Assembly: GCA_004335635.1 (NCBI GenBank)
Contig: QAXH01004574.1
Location: 1-32,372, forward strand
DNA: 32,372 nt
Source of the DNA: Chloromonas sp. AAM2
Taxonomy: Eukaryota; Chlorophyta; Chlorophyceae; Chlamydomonadales; Chlamydomonadaceae
Direction of reading: 5' to 3'
A program made the position numbers and the translations under genes. The notes under the pieces are model-generated. The model made no database searches. It was not told the DNA's origin and saw only the letters and a program-made list of their open reading frames with translations. Shown here piece after piece: positions 32,313 to 32,372 of the stretch (positions are counted from its first letter, which is position 1; each line of letters begins with the position of its first letter).

Positions 32313-32372
<60 letters not shown>
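28544..32372 (+). CDS. Second GT92-like glycosyltransferase gene, 5' part only
   Basis: Exons 28544-28708, 29718-29773, 30316-30414 and 32026-32154, all in phase, encode the first 150 residues; the rest lies beyond the window. The start MIPPVSRPVLLVCCQLSLLI leads a signal peptide ending near MASG. The sequence then parallels the left-hand gene: CPRQDLVRCRPTDLGVV against CSRQDLVRCKPTELGVV; LFGYAWIDDAGPAP against LFGYAWIEDDGPPP; and an exon starting KYLG and ending RDFGFR against one starting KYLQ and ending KDFGFR. Exon ends share phases. The catalytic DLDE region is not in the window, so the enzyme assignment rests on the paralogue. Whether the gene is intact downstream cannot be seen. Confidence 0.7.
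28709..29717 (+). other. First intron of the second GT92-like gene
   Basis: GT at 28709 to AG at 29717, 1,009 bases. It contains small direct words such as 'tgtcac.atcatg' near 28886-28915 and 'ttagcca' repeats near 29340-29370. No coding exon is supported. Confidence 0.55.
29817..29987. repeat. Inverted repeat with an additional direct copy in intron 2
   Basis: 29817-29855 ('gctcctgagtatgccgcc' onward) is almost the reverse complement of 29951-29987, arms of about 38 bases around a loop of about 95 bases. A partial third copy in direct orientation lies at 29863-29891. RNA from this intron could fold into a hairpin, and the arrangement resembles a short foldback element. Confidence 0.85.
30520..30630. 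repeat. TGGCGC-rich low-complexity block, first
   Basis: Words such as 'ctggcgccggcctggcgcc', 'cctggcgt' and 'ccggcctggcggccggcc' recur every 8-15 bases. Local GC is far above that of the surroundings. Confidence 0.75.
30655..30915 (+). CDS. Unassigned ORF fragment inside an intron
   Basis: An open frame of 86 codons ending in TGA. Its residues (for example ADFLADAKTESNNGFFVQLV, then EVAKLKQLPCAMAAWIAPQL) look more protein-like than most chance ORFs here. It cannot be an exon of the host gene without breaking the alignment with the paralogue. It may be a remnant of an inserted element or of a processed gene; I do not recognise it. Confidence 0.2.
   Translation: MSLTQQHPGGDRTPGALRILPQGADFLADAKTESNNGFFVQLVAACVRMPSQSVASEVAKLKQLPCAMAAWIAPQLATSPLPMNGP
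31545..31915. repeat. TGGCGC-rich low-complexity block, second
   Basis: A longer block with more than a dozen TGGCGC or GCGCCA words, for example 'ggcgctggcgccagttggtgg'-like runs near 31740. The plus strand gives Trp/Arg-rich translations without conserved structure, so I treat it as non-coding. Confidence 0.75.
32240..32372. repeat. CA/GT microsatellite reaching the window edge
   Basis: Imperfect CA with CGCA interruptions at 32240-32277, then a long, nearly pure CA run from about 32309 to the last base. It lies just after the fourth exon of the second GT92-like gene, in its intron. The window may end here because assembly stopped at the repeat. Confidence 0.95.

Overview
This is nuclear DNA from a eukaryote, most likely a chlorophyte green alga of the Chlamydomonadales. 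All five genes found are split into many short exons with GT..AG borders, introns are usually 80 to 1,600 bases, candidate UGUAA poly(A) signals follow the genes, and one product carries the SPP-rich hydroxyproline-type repeats typical of volvocine surface glycoproteins. GC is moderate and microsatellites (CA, TG, CTG) and small dispersed repeats are common. The species is not established; a moderate-GC relative such as Haematococcus is only a guess. No bacterial, plastid, rRNA, tRNA or CRISPR features were seen. All gene models were built by hand by joining exons whose phases agree.

Layout. (1) 1-6748, minus: a type II membrane, FAM20/four-jointed-like Golgi kinase, nine phase-consistent exons, 3' end off the left edge. 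(2) 7173-10046, plus, head-to-head with (1) across 424 bases: a complete 413-residue protein with degenerate EF-hand-like sequence, otherwise unknown. (3) 11368-17037, plus: a single-pass surface protein with a long Pro/Tyr-rich cytosolic tail, a transmembrane segment and a large SPP-repeat ectodomain interrupted by a 637-base assembly gap. (4) 19095-25918, minus, convergent with (3): a 559-residue secretory glycosyltransferase resembling family GT92, 13 exons. (5) 28544 to the right edge, plus: the 5' part of a paralogue of (4), arranged head-to-head with it.

The 2.6 kb between the two glycosyltransferase genes is a broken palindrome. About 460 bases upstream of gene 4 are repeated in inverted orientation upstream of gene 5, but the gene 5 copy is split by about 1.16 kb of unrelated sequence bounded by a 5-base direct repeat. 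This indicates that one inverted duplication copied first exons together with their promoter, and that an insertion later interrupted one arm.

Four of the five products look targeted to the secretory pathway or cell surface (kinase, SPP-rich membrane protein, two glycosyltransferases). The most unusual single observation is the cytosolic tail of gene 3: it carries three P(T/S)AP motifs and three PPxY motifs, the short signals that recruit ESCRT-I and WW-domain ubiquitin ligases, in a protein whose outside half is a hydroxyproline-rich glycoprotein. Any functional link between the neighbouring genes is inference.
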